A stretch of DNA of 64,000 nucleotides from Acetobacterium sp. (GTDB taxonomy: Bacteria; Bacillota; Clostridia; Eubacteriales; Eubacteriaceae): positions 124,001-188,000 of the forward strand of contig NZ_JAUSPS010000052.1 of assembly GCF_030652775.1 (NCBI RefSeq). Reading direction: 5' to 3'. Made by a program: the position numbers and the translations under genes. Numbering within the stretch: position 1 is the stretch's first letter; each line of letters opens with the position of its first letter. This document shows positions 1-9,175 of the stretch, piece by piece. The notes below the pieces were generated by a model. That model worked only from the letters and a program-made list of their open reading frames with translations. It was not told the DNA's origin and searched no databases.

Positions 1-2
1 TT

Positions 3-1292
3 TTTCGAATGGATGCGTTAAGTGTCATCGTGATGGATATTGTCGTCATCATTGGTCTGATGACCAGCGTTTTTTCGGTCGGTTATCTGGAAAACGAAAT
101 CAGGCATGGTAAACTAACAACCGACAGAATGAGGGTTTATTATAGTTTAATGTATGCGTTCATCTTCACCATGCTACTGGCTTTGACGGTAAAGAACATC
201 GGTATCATGTGGATTGCCATTGAGGCGACCACGCTGGCATCAGCCTTTCTGGTGGGTTTTTACAACGGCAAGGAAGCCATTGAAGCAGCCTGGAAATATA
301 TTATTATCTGTTCGGTGGGGATTGCCATTGCGCTGTTGGGGATCATTTTTCTGCAATTTTCATCACTTACCGTACTTGATAGTTCGCAGTTTCTCGATTG
401 GCCAGCAATGATTGACCATGCGACGGAATTACAAGGGCCAACTTTAAGGCTGGCATTTATCTTTATTCTAGTTGGCTTTGGGACAAAAGCCGGTTTGGCA
501 CCGATGCATACATGGCTTCCCGATGCTCATAGTCAGGCGCCATCGCCAATCAGTACGCTGATGTCAGGGGTATTGCTAAATGGCGCCATGTATGGAATCA
601 TCCGGATTGTGGCAATTGTTAACCGCAGTTTTGGAAACAGCGAGTTTGTCGGCCGGATTCTGATCGCGGTGGGAATTTTATCGGTGGTGACGGCAGCGGT
701 TTTTATTTTTTCCCAGAAAGACTACAAAAGGCTGCTGGCTTATTCAAGTATTGAGCACATGGGGATTATTGCCATCGCGATTGGATTTTTTACCCCGCTT
801 TCAGTTTTCGGCGGGCTACTGCACATGATCAATCACTCGTTTACCAAGTCGATGCTGTTCCTGGCTACCGGAAATATCCTGCAAAAATACAATACCAGAG
901 AGATTTCAAAAATCAGCGGACTGTTCAAAATGCTCCCGGTTACCGGTGTGGTTTTTCTGTTGGGCTTGTTTGCAATTGGCGGAACTCCACCTTTTAGTGT
1001 TTTTGCCAGTGAGATCGTGGTGATTTCGGCAATTTTCCAGGAACAGAATTTTTTTGTGGGAGGGTTGTTGATTCTACTGTTGGCGATCATTTTTACCGGC
1101 CTTGTCGTAACGCTGTTTAAAATGTTTTACGGAAAGGACATACCCAAAGAAATAGTGCCAGGAGAACAAAATATTCCCGGGGTGGTGGTGATCGCCGGAC
1201 TGCTGGGAATGATCACCGTGATGGGGTTATTCATTCCCGACGAATTAAGAACATTGATCGATCAGGCGGTTAAAATTGTAATTGGAGGATAG
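3..1292 (+). CDS. HyfF/NuoL-type proton-pumping subunit of an Ehr-like complex (5' end cut by window)
   Basis: Hydrophobic antiporter-like subunit of the HyfF/NuoL/MrpD family, expected in the cytoplasmic membrane where it couples electron transfer to ion movement. The frame is open to the left edge, and HyfF proteins are about 520 aa, so roughly 100 N-terminal residues lie outside; the ATG at position 9 is internal. Family features seen include WIAIEATTLASAFLVG, a long run of membrane helices, HTWLPDAHSQAPSPIS and LLAYSSIEHMG. It is followed after 4 bases by the large-subunit gene, as in hyf and ehr operons. HyfF and NuoL are homologous; the neighbours favour the HyfF/Ehr assignment. Confidence 0.9.
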   Translation, partial: FRMDALSVIVMDIVVIIGLMTSVFSVGYLENEIRHGKLTTDRMRVYYSLMYAFIFTMLLALTVKNIGIMWIAIEATTLASAFLVGFYNGKEAIEAAWKYIIICSVGIAIALLGIIFLQFSSLTVLDSSQFLDWPAMIDHATELQGPTLRLAFIFILVGFGTKAGLAPMHTWLPDAHSQAPSPISTLMSGVLLNGAMYGIIRIVAIVNRSFGNSEFVGRILIAVGILSVVTAAVFIFSQKDYKRLLAYSSIEHMGIIAIAIGFFTPLSVFGGLLHMINHSFTKSMLFLATGNILQKYNTREISKISGLFKMLPVTGVVFLLGLFAIGGTPPFSVFASEIVVISAIFQEQNFFVGGLLILLLAIIFTGLVVTLFKMFYGKDIPKEIVPGEQNIPGVVVIAGLLGMITVMGLFIPDELRTLIDQAVKIVIGG

Positions 1293-1296
1293 ACTA

Positions 1297-2880
1297 TTGA
1301 CAGTTATTGAAATAAATAAACAACTCATAAAAAAGTTTCCGGATGAGATGATCAAGACGATAAAAGACGATGGCAATGAACTGTACGTTGAAATTAATTC
1401 GGATAAAATTAGGGAGTTCAGTGGATACATCAATCAGGAAATGGGATATTCGTTGATTGCGATGTTTGCCAATGATGAAACGCCATTGATTGGCAAGTAT
1501 GCCATCTATTATGTCTTTGCCGATCGTGTTTCAGGAGTCTTGCTGACTGTTAAAACGGCGATTGAACCGCAGCAAATGACGTTTAAATCGATTGCTCGCA
1601 AGGTTCATGCAGCAGCGCGATACGAACGCGAAATCAAGGATTTGTTTGGATTGAATCCGGTCGGACATCCAAACCCGAAGCGGTTGGTCTTTCACAGCAA
1701 CTGGCCCCGGGATACTTTTCCCTTGCGCAAAGCCTATGATTTAAAACAACAGCCAGAATTTGCCAACGAAAAAATTAATTTCACTAAAGTGATCAGTGAG
1801 GGTGTCTATGAGATTCCGGTTGGTCCAGTTCATGCCGGTATCATCGAACCCGGCCACTTCAGATTCAGCGTCGCCGGCGAACCAATTATTAATCTGGAGG
1901 CACAATTATATTTTGTTCATAAAGGCATCGAAAAAATGTGTGAGGGCGAGAGTATTGAAAAAGGCCTCTTTGTGGCCGAGCGCATTTCAGGAGATGAGAG
2001 TTTTACCAATTCCTATAGCTATTGTCAGGCGATTGAAAAGATTGCGGGGGTAAAAATCCCGGAACGGGCGGAGTATATCCGGGTTATTTTTGCCGAGTTG
2101 GAACGACTGACCAGCCATCTGGGCGATCTGGGCGGGATTTGTCTGGATGTAGCCTATGGGTTTGCCGCCTATCAGTTCAGAATGATGCGCGGCTGGGTCT
2201 ATGCCATCGCCGACGAACTCTGTGGGATGCGCTTTTTAAGAGGGGTGAACCGGCTTGGCGGGGTTAGAAAAGACTTCGTGGCAGGGAAAGAGGCGTCTCT
2301 GATTGGGCAGCTTAAAAAAATCCGCTCGGAACTTGAAGAGACGGAAACGATCATAAAATCCAACAGTCTTTTTATTGATCGAGTCGAAAATACCGGTATC
2401 CTCAGTGCCCGCATTGCGGCGGACTTAAATGCAGTAGGGCCACCGGCTCGGGCGGTTGGCATCGGATGGGATGTGCGAAAGAGTTTTCCCAACAGTGCGT
2501 ATAACCAACTTATATTTGCGATTCCGGAGCATTATAATGGCGACGTCAACTGCCGGATGAATGTAAAAATCGAGGAATGTTATCAGGCCATTGATTTAAT
2601 GCTGGCAGCCATTGACAGCATGCCAGGCGGTTCGATCAGGGAAGCGATTATAACGGTAAAACCCTATCAGTTTGCCTTTGGCATCACAGAGGCGCCTCGG
2701 GGAGAAAATATCCACTGGGTGATGACCGGGGAAAACAATACCATTTATCGCTATAAAATTAGAACCCCTTCATTTTGCAACTGGCCGGTGCTCTGTCATG
2801 CGGTCAAAGGCAATCTGGTGCCAGATTTTCCGCTGATCAACAAGAGTTTTAATTTGTCCTATGCAGGCAATGATTTATAA
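1297..2880 (+). CDS. HyfG/NuoCD-like large subunit lacking Ni-Fe ligands (Ehr complex)
   Basis: Fused NuoC-like (about residues 1-165) and NuoD/HycE-like (about 170-527) protein. The NuoC signature YEREIKDLFGLNPVGHPNPK is clear. Catalytic group 4 hydrogenases carry a CxxC near the start of the NuoD-like domain and a DPCxxC near the C-terminus. Here the first region reads AERISGDESFTNS and the C-terminus ends LSYAGNDL, so all four Ni-Fe cysteines are missing. That pattern is the energy-converting hydrogenase-related (Ehr) type, not a hydrogenase; its substrate is unknown. I choose the TTG at 1297 because GGAGG at 1284-1288 is correctly spaced before it; an upstream TTG at 1282 would place that site inside the gene. 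Confidence 0.87.
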   Translation: MTVIEINKQLIKKFPDEMIKTIKDDGNELYVEINSDKIREFSGYINQEMGYSLIAMFANDETPLIGKYAIYYVFADRVSGVLLTVKTAIEPQQMTFKSIARKVHAAARYEREIKDLFGLNPVGHPNPKRLVFHSNWPRDTFPLRKAYDLKQQPEFANEKINFTKVISEGVYEIPVGPVHAGIIEPGHFRFSVAGEPIINLEAQLYFVHKGIEKMCEGESIEKGLFVAERISGDESFTNSYSYCQAIEKIAGVKIPERAEYIRVIFAELERLTSHLGDLGGICLDVAYGFAAYQFRMMRGWVYAIADELCGMRFLRGVNRLGGVRKDFVAGKEASLIGQLKKIRSELEETETIIKSNSLFIDRVENTGILSARIAADLNAVGPPARAVGIGWDVRKSFPNSAYNQLIFAIPEHYNGDVNCRMNVKIEECYQAIDLMLAAIDSMPGGSIREAIITVKPYQFAFGITEAPRGENIHWVMTGENNTIYRYKIRTPSFCNWPVLCHAVKGNLVPDFPLINKSFNLSYAGNDL

Positions 2881-2889
2881 GGAGAGACA

Positions 2890-3678
2890 ATGTTCAATAC
2901 CATTAAAAAGATAATCAAGTATCCGAATCTGACCCAGAATTATCCCAGGATACCCCTTCCGGTTCTGCCGAAAACCGGTAAACCTGTCATTGACATGGAA
3001 AAATGCACCGGCTGCGGCGAGTGTCTGAGACGATGCCCGTCTCAGGCCATCGTCAGGGATGAAAAAACGGACGCTTTGGGAATAAATCTCGATACCTGTG
3101 TATTTTGCACCCTCTGTGAAGAAATCTGCCCCGCGGGAGCAATTGAAATGACCAATCAGATTGAACTGGCGGAGAACCTGCGAACGGAGCTTAGAAGCAG
3201 CACCCTCGTCGTCAAAGAAGATCAGGAAATTGCCATGCCCTATGAGGCAATCTGTGACAAACTTGTCAAGCAGATCGGAAAGACATTTGGCAGAAGCTTA
3301 AATATTAGAGAGGTAGACGCCGGATCCTGCAATGGCTGTGATTACGAAATTAACGCCCTGAACAACCCCTTTAATGATGTGGAAAGATTGGGAATGCATT
3401 TTGTCGCTTCGCCCCGGCATGCCGATATGCTGTTGGTGACGGGAACGGCCAGCAGAAATATGCAACTGGCATTGATTAAGACCTATAATGCCACCCCGGA
3501 TCCCAAATTGGTTGTTGCCGTTGGCGCCTGCGCCTGTAGCGGCGGCATCTTCAGAGATTCATATGCTACCAGCAACGGGATTGATGGCATTGTCCCGGTT
3601 GATGTCTATATACCAGGATGTCCCCCCCGCCCCCAGGCAATCCTTTACGGTATTTTGAAGGCGATTGAAAAGGGCTAA
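2890..3678 (+). CDS. Fused 2x[4Fe-4S] ferredoxin / NuoB-like small subunit
   Basis: Two modules in one 262-aa chain. Residues about 34-85 hold two [4Fe-4S] motifs (Cys39, 42, 45, 49 and Cys70, 73, 76, 80), equivalent to HycF/HyfH. Residues about 115-262 form a HyfI/NuoB small subunit with GSCNGCDYE (Cys147, Cys150), GACACSGG (Cys214/216) and PGCPPRP (Cys244), which would bind the proximal cluster. In E. coli hyf/hyc these are two separate genes. It is the last gene of the complex operon, 9 bases after the large subunit, with GGAGA before the ATG. Role inferred: electron wire between a soluble ferredoxin-like donor and the large subunit. Confidence 0.88.
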   Translation: MFNTIKKIIKYPNLTQNYPRIPLPVLPKTGKPVIDMEKCTGCGECLRRCPSQAIVRDEKTDALGINLDTCVFCTLCEEICPAGAIEMTNQIELAENLRTELRSSTLVVKEDQEIAMPYEAICDKLVKQIGKTFGRSLNIREVDAGSCNGCDYEINALNNPFNDVERLGMHFVASPRHADMLLVTGTASRNMQLALIKTYNATPDPKLVVAVGACACSGGIFRDSYATSNGIDGIVPVDVYIPGCPPRPQAILYGILKAIEKG

Positions 3679-3866
3679 AAGATAACGGTTGGTGAGTAAA
3701 GCAACACGGTTAAGTCAGAAGAAAACCTTAATTCTGTGAAAAAAAGTTGTAATTTATCTGGATTAAAAGTAAGATAAACAGTGAATGTGATCCCGACGGT
3801 GCAGCAGGACAAGTTATCATCAAAGGATCACGTGAGACATTACTTTTATGCAAAAGAGAGGGAAAA

Positions 3867-4697
3867 ATGGGATTTTTGGAAATTTTAAAAGCAATCCTGC
3901 TGGGGATTGTGGAAGGTGTAACCGAGTGGTTGCCAATTAGCAGTACCGGACACATGATCTTGGTGGATGACGTTATTAAACTCAATATGTCGGAGCCATT
4001 CATCGAAATGTTTTTGTATGTGATTCAATTAGGGGCAATTTTAGCAGTTGTTTATATCAATTGGCATAAGCTGGTGCCGTTTTCCTTTAAAGATAAAAAA
4101 ATAATGATCAGGAAAAACACCGTCATTCTCTGGTCAAAAATTGCGGTGGCCTGCATCCCGGGAATCTTAGCCTATTTACTGTTGGATAGCCTTTTCGATA
4201 CCTACTTTATGAATTCAATCACCGTTGCGGCGATGCTGATTCTGTATGGGATTCTTTTTATCGTTGTTGAAAATTACAACAAAATGCGCCAACCGGAAAT
4301 CGTCAAATTATCGCAGCTGACCTATAAGAAAGCCTTGCAGATTGGCGCCTTTCAGGCGCTGTCGATTGTACCGGGGACATCCCGTTCCGGGGTAACCATC
4401 CTGGGGGGGATGATTTTGGGAACATCCCGAACCGTGGCCGCCGAATTTACCTTCTTTATGGCCGTCCCAGTGATGTTTGGGATCAGTCTCTTAAAACTGA
4501 TTAAATTCGGCTTTACCTTTACCGGCTGGGAAGTAGTTATTTTATTGGTGGGGATGATCGCCGCCTTTATTACCTCCATATTGGCAATTAAATTTTTAAT
4601 GACCTATATCAAAAAGCATGACTTTAAAATCTTTGGCTGGTACCGCATCGTCTTGGGTGTGATCGTCCTGCTGTATTTCTTTATCACCGGCAATTAG
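3867..4697 (+). CDS. uppP: Undecaprenyl-diphosphatase UppP (BacA)
   Basis: Integral membrane phosphatase that recycles undecaprenyl pyrophosphate to the monophosphate carrier used in cell-wall synthesis; also gives basal bacitracin tolerance. Length 276 aa is typical. Family motifs are present: EGVTEWLPISSTGHMIL near the N-terminus (about residues 13-29) and the PGTSRSG loop about residue 170, which bears the catalytic Ser/Arg. About eight membrane helices are apparent. The start is supported by GAGAGGGA just upstream. It stands alone after a 188-base gap containing no other supported gene. Confidence 0.95.
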   Translation: MGFLEILKAILLGIVEGVTEWLPISSTGHMILVDDVIKLNMSEPFIEMFLYVIQLGAILAVVYINWHKLVPFSFKDKKIMIRKNTVILWSKIAVACIPGILAYLLLDSLFDTYFMNSITVAAMLILYGILFIVVENYNKMRQPEIVKLSQLTYKKALQIGAFQALSIVPGTSRSGVTILGGMILGTSRTVAAEFTFFMAVPVMFGISLLKLIKFGFTFTGWEVVILLVGMIAAFITSILAIKFLMTYIKKHDFKIFGWYRIVLGVIVLLYFFITGN

Positions 4698-4736
4698 TCC
4701 GATTTAAAATTTCACCTATATTGAAAGGAAGAAAAA

Positions 4737-5558
4737 ATGATTAAGATTGATCAGGAAAAATGTATTGGCTGTGGCGCCTGTGTTGATGATTGTTTCCCCA
4801 ATGATATTGTTTTAAAAGAGGATAAGGCGGCACCACTAAATCGAACATGCATAAAGTGCGGACACTGCATTGCTATCTGCCCGGTTGATGCGGTGACTCT
4901 AAGCGATTATGATATGGCTGAGGTTAAAGAATATCAGGCGGACTGCTTTGATATCACACCAGATAACCTGCTGAATTATATTAAGTTCAGACGTTCGGTA
5001 CGTCAGTTTACAGATCAACCCATTGAGAAGGATAAAATTGAACAGATTATTGAAGCAGGACGCTTTACCCCAACCGGTAGCAATAGTCAGAATGTTTCAT
5101 ATATTGTGGTTCAGGATGAGATACAGAAGCTGACCGGACTGGGACTTGAAGGCCTGAATAAAATGGGGAAAAATATTTTAGCAGATAAACAAAACAAAAA
5201 TACATTATTTAAGTATTATGCAAAACGCTGGATGAAAATGTATGAAGATTATTTGGCCGATCCCGAATTACCGACAAGTCTTTTTTTCAAAGCCAAGGGC
5301 TTGATTTTAGTGGTTTCTGATGCGCCAATAAATGGTGGATTAGCGGCCAACTCGATGGAATTGATGACCCATGCCCAGGGATTGGGCATGTTTTATAGTG
5401 GTTTCTTTGTCAGGGCAGCTTATGGCAATCCCAAAATCAAAGCCTTCTTGGGTATTGATGAAAGCAAAGAAGTGATCGCCTGTCTGGTAATGGGATACCC
5501 CGATGTTAAATACCAAAGAACCGTGCCCCGAAAAAAACCGGAAGTATCCTGGCGCTAA
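4737..5558 (+). CDS. Nitroreductase with N-terminal 2x[4Fe-4S] ferredoxin domain
   Basis: Residues 1-60 carry two [4Fe-4S] motifs (CIGCGACVDDCFP and CIKCGHCIAICPVDA). Residues about 75-273 are an FMN nitroreductase fold with the typical RRSVRQFTDQPIE opening and the FTPTGSNSQN motif. Such fusions pass electrons from reduced ferredoxin or a cluster donor to FMN and then to an unidentified nitro, quinone or flavin-like substrate. This architecture is common in anaerobic Clostridia. It has its own AAAGGAAG ribosome site and is 39 bases after uppP; shared transcription is possible but not shown. Confidence 0.92.
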   Translation: MIKIDQEKCIGCGACVDDCFPNDIVLKEDKAAPLNRTCIKCGHCIAICPVDAVTLSDYDMAEVKEYQADCFDITPDNLLNYIKFRRSVRQFTDQPIEKDKIEQIIEAGRFTPTGSNSQNVSYIVVQDEIQKLTGLGLEGLNKMGKNILADKQNKNTLFKYYAKRWMKMYEDYLADPELPTSLFFKAKGLILVVSDAPINGGLAANSMELMTHAQGLGMFYSGFFVRAAYGNPKIKAFLGIDESKEVIACLVMGYPDVKYQRTVPRKKPEVSWR

Positions 5559-5601
5559 GACCATCAGTCTACGGTAACAGAGTTTAAACGCGAGGTGAAA
5601 G

Positions 5602-6219
5602 ATGGCTTATCTGGAATTCCGAAATATTCATTTGAAATTTGATGAGCGACTGATTTTTTCAGGCTTTAATCTGGCCATCGAGCAATCTGAAAAAGTCCTT
5701 TTTTGTGCCCCTTCGGGTCGCGGAAAGACCAGCCTGGTTAAAATGCTGCTGGGCTTTGTGGTGCCGGATCAGGGTGAAATTTCGGTGGCGGGGGTTACCC
5801 TGACCGGTGAAACAGTGAATAGTATTCGCAGCAAGATTACCTATGTGAGCCAGGATGCTGATATTCCCAAAGGGATTGTCAGCGAAGTTTTTGCAGCTGT
5901 TTTTAAATTTCAGGTGAACCGTCGTTTGAACTATCAGGAAACGGTTTTGAGCGACTGGCTGGAAACCATGTCGCTGCCGCAAGATACGCTGGGAAAAAAT
6001 GTCGACGCTCTGTCCGGGGGTGAACGGCAGCGGCTGGCCTTGATTTTAGGGATTCTGCTGGATCGCGACATCTGGATTCTAGATGAAATCACCACCGGAC
6101 TGGATCATACCCTGAAGATACAAATTGTAGAACTTCTCTTGGGCTATGACAAAACCATTTTAGTGGTTTCCCACGATGATATTTATCTGAATCGGGGATT
6201 AAGAGAGGTGTCCTGGTAA
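5602..6219 (+). CDS. fetA: ABC transporter ATPase, FetA (YbbL) type
   Basis: 205-aa ATPase. Walker A APSGRGKTS (about residues 37-45), signature LSGGERQRLAL, Walker B DIWILDEITTGLD and H-loop VVSHDD are all present. The next gene is a UPF0014/FetB membrane protein, which identifies the pair as a FetAB-type exporter; E. coli FetAB exports iron and limits oxidative stress. The stop codon TAA overlaps the ATG of fetB by one base, so the two would be translationally coupled. GAGGTGA precedes the start. Confidence 0.9.
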   Translation: MAYLEFRNIHLKFDERLIFSGFNLAIEQSEKVLFCAPSGRGKTSLVKMLLGFVVPDQGEISVAGVTLTGETVNSIRSKITYVSQDADIPKGIVSEVFAAVFKFQVNRRLNYQETVLSDWLETMSLPQDTLGKNVDALSGGERQRLALILGILLDRDIWILDEITTGLDHTLKIQIVELLLGYDKTILVVSHDDIYLNRGLREVSW

Positions 6220-6992
6220 TGGCCGCACAGGAAATAAGTTCATATGCCCTCCTTTAGTTGTTGGTTTTTATCATTCCGATTGTGATTATTAATTATAAAA
6301 TGGGGATTGGGCTGAATAAACGTCTTATTTACGCCTTGTTTCGAATGACGATCCAATTGATTTTAGTGGGTTTGTTTTTGCAATATATTTTTATCTTAAA
6401 CAATCCGTGGATAAATTCAGCCTATATCTTTTTTATGATTGGAGCAGCGGGGATATCCACGGTTAAAACTTGTGGATTAACCATGAAAAATCAGTTGATC
6501 CCGATTGCCCTGGGTTTTGGGGTTCCGAATTTTATTATGATTCTCTTTATCAATCAATTTATTATTGGTTTGGATAATGTCTTTAATGCTCAATATTATA
6601 TCCCCCTGATGGGAATGCTTTTGGGGAACAGCTTAAGTGGTAATATTATTGGTATCAACACCTTCTACAGCGGATTAAAACAAAATGAACGGGAGTACCA
6701 CTACCGGCTGGCATTATCTGCCAATCAGTGGGAGTCAACCCTGCCCTGGTATAAGGAAGCCATTACCGCCTGTATGAATCCGATGATCGCATCAGTTGAA
6801 ACCATTGGTTTAGTATCCCTGCCGGGAATGATGACGGGGCAGATTTTGAGTGGCTCGATGCCGATGACCACGATTGCCTATCAAATCGTAATCATGGCAG
6901 GAATTTTGATTACCCGGTATTTCGGGATTCATTTTTCGATCATCTTAACAAGAAGAAAGGCATTCGATGCCTATGATCGTTTAAAAATATAG
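6219..6992 (+). CDS. fetB: FetB (UPF0014) permease, interrupted by in-frame TAG at codon 13
   Basis: The ATG at 6219 overlaps the fetA stop and opens a frame reading MAAQEISSYALL, then TAG at 6255-6257, then LLVFIIPIVIINYKMGIG in the same frame, continuing for 244 codons through a complete FetB permease (ALFRMTIQLILVGL, MIGAAGISTVKT, GMLLGNSLSG, LPGMMTGQILSG). Homologues start where this ATG lies and have their first membrane helix across the TAG, so the stop cuts helix 1. Two TTG codons follow it directly (6258, 6261) but no Shine-Dalgarno fits them. Possibilities are recent pseudogenisation, a sequence error, reinitiation at the adjacent TTG, or readthrough. An annotator working only from stop-to-stop frames would start it at 6258. 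Confidence 0.8.
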
Positions 6993-7112
6993 GTTTTTCC
7001 GGCTGTTGCGCAAAATATTCCCGTTAGTCAAATAATTAGTTCATTTATTTCCACCGTTCTTCGTGATAGAATGTAAAAACATTGAATCCGTTTAAAAATC
7101 GCGAGGTAGCAG

Positions 7113-8393
7113 ATGTCCTATAGAGATTTAACACCCAGTACCGTCATTGAATATATCAAAACAGCCACGGATATTTTTCCAGCTGAAGCCAGGCTTGAGG
7201 TTTATGAGGTTGGTGGCGGGGAAGACGATGGGGATGGCTTTGTCAACCACATTTACCGGGTCTGGGATGAAACCGGAAAGTCGGTTATTCTCAAACAGGC
7301 CAAACCCTACCTAAAACTATTTGGTGAAGGGGTACCACTGACTGCCAAGCGTAACCAGCTGGAATCCGAAATCATCAAGTTGAGATCCGCCATTACACCA
7401 GAGTATCTGCCGGAAATGTATCACCTCGATCCCGACAACAATCTTTTTATTTATGAGGATTGCGGACGGCTGAAGATTATGCGTTTTGAATTGACCAAGG
7501 GCAAACGGTTTCCTAAATTTCCCGAACAGATGGGCGAATTTCTGGCTAAATCGAATTTCTATACATCCGAGATATATTTGGATCAGATGGCCCATAAGAT
7601 GCTGGAATGCAAATTTATGAATCCCGAGATGCGGGTGATTATGGAAACGATCCTGTTTTTGCGGGAGTCTTTTATTGAAGGCGAAGTCGATTTACCGGCA
7701 GGGGATCCCAATCATCTGGCCATGAGCGATCTGCTTTGGGAAAAACGGGAACTGCGGGTTGAACTGCTGAAGCTGCGGGGCATTTTCATGAAGAAAAGCG
7801 AATGTCTGGTTCATGGCGACCTGCATACCTCCAACATTATGATCGCCGAAAACGAGATGAAAATTATCGATATGGAATATCCGTTTATGGGGCCATCCTC
7901 ATCCGATACCGGCTATCTGGTCGGAAATCTGGTTTATGAGTATATTGCCTGGTTCCACCATGAAGAAGGCACCAAAGCGTCCCGGAAAGCCTATCGTCAG
8001 GAAATGCTGGGCTATATCAGCGGTTTGATCACCGAATATCAGCGAGTATATACCGCCTGCTGGGATCAGGATGCCAAGCCGATGTATCGCGAGTATACCG
8101 AGTATCGGGATGATTTGCTGCGAACCTATATTAAAGAGGTCTGCGGCTTCACCGGTTGCCAGATTGTTAGTCGGGTGGGTGGAATTGTACCACTGCCGGA
8201 TTTTGATGTACTCAAGAATCCGGTTAGCCGGAACTGTGCCCGGCGGCTGTCGTTGCTAATTGCAGATGCGCTGATTATGAAGCGGGAAGAAATGGAATCG
8301 GTAGAAGACATTATTTCGTTAATTGAAACCATTACCTATCGCTATTTTGACGTGATGAAAGCGTTAAAAAACCGGAGTATGAGCAGTGAATAA
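7113..8393 (+). CDS. mtnK: S-methyl-5-thioribose kinase
   Basis: Kinase of the APH/choline-kinase fold acting in methylthioadenosine salvage (5-methylthioribose to its 1-phosphate). Evidence: 426 aa, the nucleotide loop GFVNHIYRVW, SVILKQAKPYLK early, the catalytic loop LVHGDLHTSNIMI (about residue 235-247) and the metal-binding segment IIDMEYPFMGPSSSDTGY, which matches MtnK (DPEF-like) rather than generic aminoglycoside kinases. GAGGTAGC lies before the ATG, and TAGAAT at about 7068 may be a -10 box. No mtnA or mtnN neighbour is in the window. Confidence 0.88.
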   Translation: MSYRDLTPSTVIEYIKTATDIFPAEARLEVYEVGGGEDDGDGFVNHIYRVWDETGKSVILKQAKPYLKLFGEGVPLTAKRNQLESEIIKLRSAITPEYLPEMYHLDPDNNLFIYEDCGRLKIMRFELTKGKRFPKFPEQMGEFLAKSNFYTSEIYLDQMAHKMLECKFMNPEMRVIMETILFLRESFIEGEVDLPAGDPNHLAMSDLLWEKRELRVELLKLRGIFMKKSECLVHGDLHTSNIMIAENEMKIIDMEYPFMGPSSSDTGYLVGNLVYEYIAWFHHEEGTKASRKAYRQEMLGYISGLITEYQRVYTACWDQDAKPMYREYTEYRDDLLRTYIKEVCGFTGCQIVSRVGGIVPLPDFDVLKNPVSRNCARRLSLLIADALIMKREEMESVEDIISLIETITYRYFDVMKALKNRSMSSE

Positions 8394-8404
8394 AACCTGA
8401 ATAC

Positions 8405-8439
8405 AAAAAACTCAAGTGATTTTCTCGCTTGAGTTTTTT
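8405..8439 (+). terminator. Intrinsic terminator after mtnK
   Basis: Inverted repeat with arms AAAAAACTCAAG (8405-8416) and CTTGAGTTTTTT (8428-8439), an 11-base loop and a T run. It would end the mtnK transcript. Confidence 0.85.
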
Positions 8440-8725
8440 GTTTGCGGAAATGTCGGTAGCGGGAATGTTTATTTCTACAGAAATGTGGTAGAATAATAGT
8501 ACGAAAATAGGTTGGAACGAACACAGAAATCTTTTTTTTAAAAAAAAGGAGGGCTAAGCGAAACACAGGGGTTAATTAAAAGACCGGACGGGTAAGTGAA
8601 AGCATGACTGAAATCGGTTGCAAAATAAATCAACCGGTCAAGCTGCGGTTAAGTATTTAGGATAACATGCAGAAATGGGATTCCATCTATTCGCGTAAAA
8701 AATTATCATTCAGGAGGAAAAAGTC

Positions 8726-9145
8726 ATGAAAAAAAATAAATTAACGCTATATCTTTTGGCCATAACCATTATGTTGGTTTCAGTACTTTTTATGGGGGCA
8801 AGCTGCAGTTCAACCACGGCCAATGTCAGCAATGCCGTGATGACAACGGGAGTGGATGACAGTTCCATGCCGATTGACAAGGTCACCGCATTTCCGGTAA
8901 ATACTGATGTCTATGTAGCTGCCGAATTACACAACGCCCCAGATGACACGGATATTACCTTTATCTGGTATTTAGAAGGACAGGAAGTAGATTCCGTTAC
9001 CATCAATAATGGTGATGTCAGCGATGCTCCGCTATGGGGAATTCTTCCGGCCGAGTTGGTCACCACACCGGGTAATTATGCCGTCGAAATTTATATTGAT
9101 GACCGCGAAAAACCAGATACCGTCACCGAATTCATCGTTAAATAA
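8726..9145 (+). CDS. Small exported protein, unknown function
   Basis: 139 aa, not recognised. An N-terminal signal (MKKNK then about 17 hydrophobic residues) ends FMGASCSS; the Cys could be lipidated, but Gly rather than Leu/Val three residues before it makes a poor lipobox. The mature part is acidic and beta-rich (TFIWYLEGQEVDS, GNYAVEIYIDD), suggesting a small Ig-like extracellular domain. AGGAGG stands 9 bases before the ATG. It is 30 bases upstream of the next gene, probably co-transcribed. A possible -10 TAGAATAAT lies at about 8489. Confidence 0.75.
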   Translation: MKKNKLTLYLLAITIMLVSVLFMGASCSSTTANVSNAVMTTGVDDSSMPIDKVTAFPVNTDVYVAAELHNAPDDTDITFIWYLEGQEVDSVTINNGDVSDAPLWGILPAELVTTPGNYAVEIYIDDREKPDTVTEFIVK

Positions 9146-9175
9146 AGCTGTAGCGAAGGAGGAGTTAATCGAACG

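Noticed and set aside
1282-2880. Calling the large subunit a functional formate hydrogenlyase or NiFe hydrogenase
   Set aside because: All four Ni-Fe ligand cysteines are missing, so hydrogenase activity is not supported.
6255-6257. Pyrrolysine insertion at the fetB TAG
   Set aside because: Possible in some anaerobes, but nothing in the window (no pyl genes or downstream PYLIS-like element that I can support) favours it over a simple mutation.
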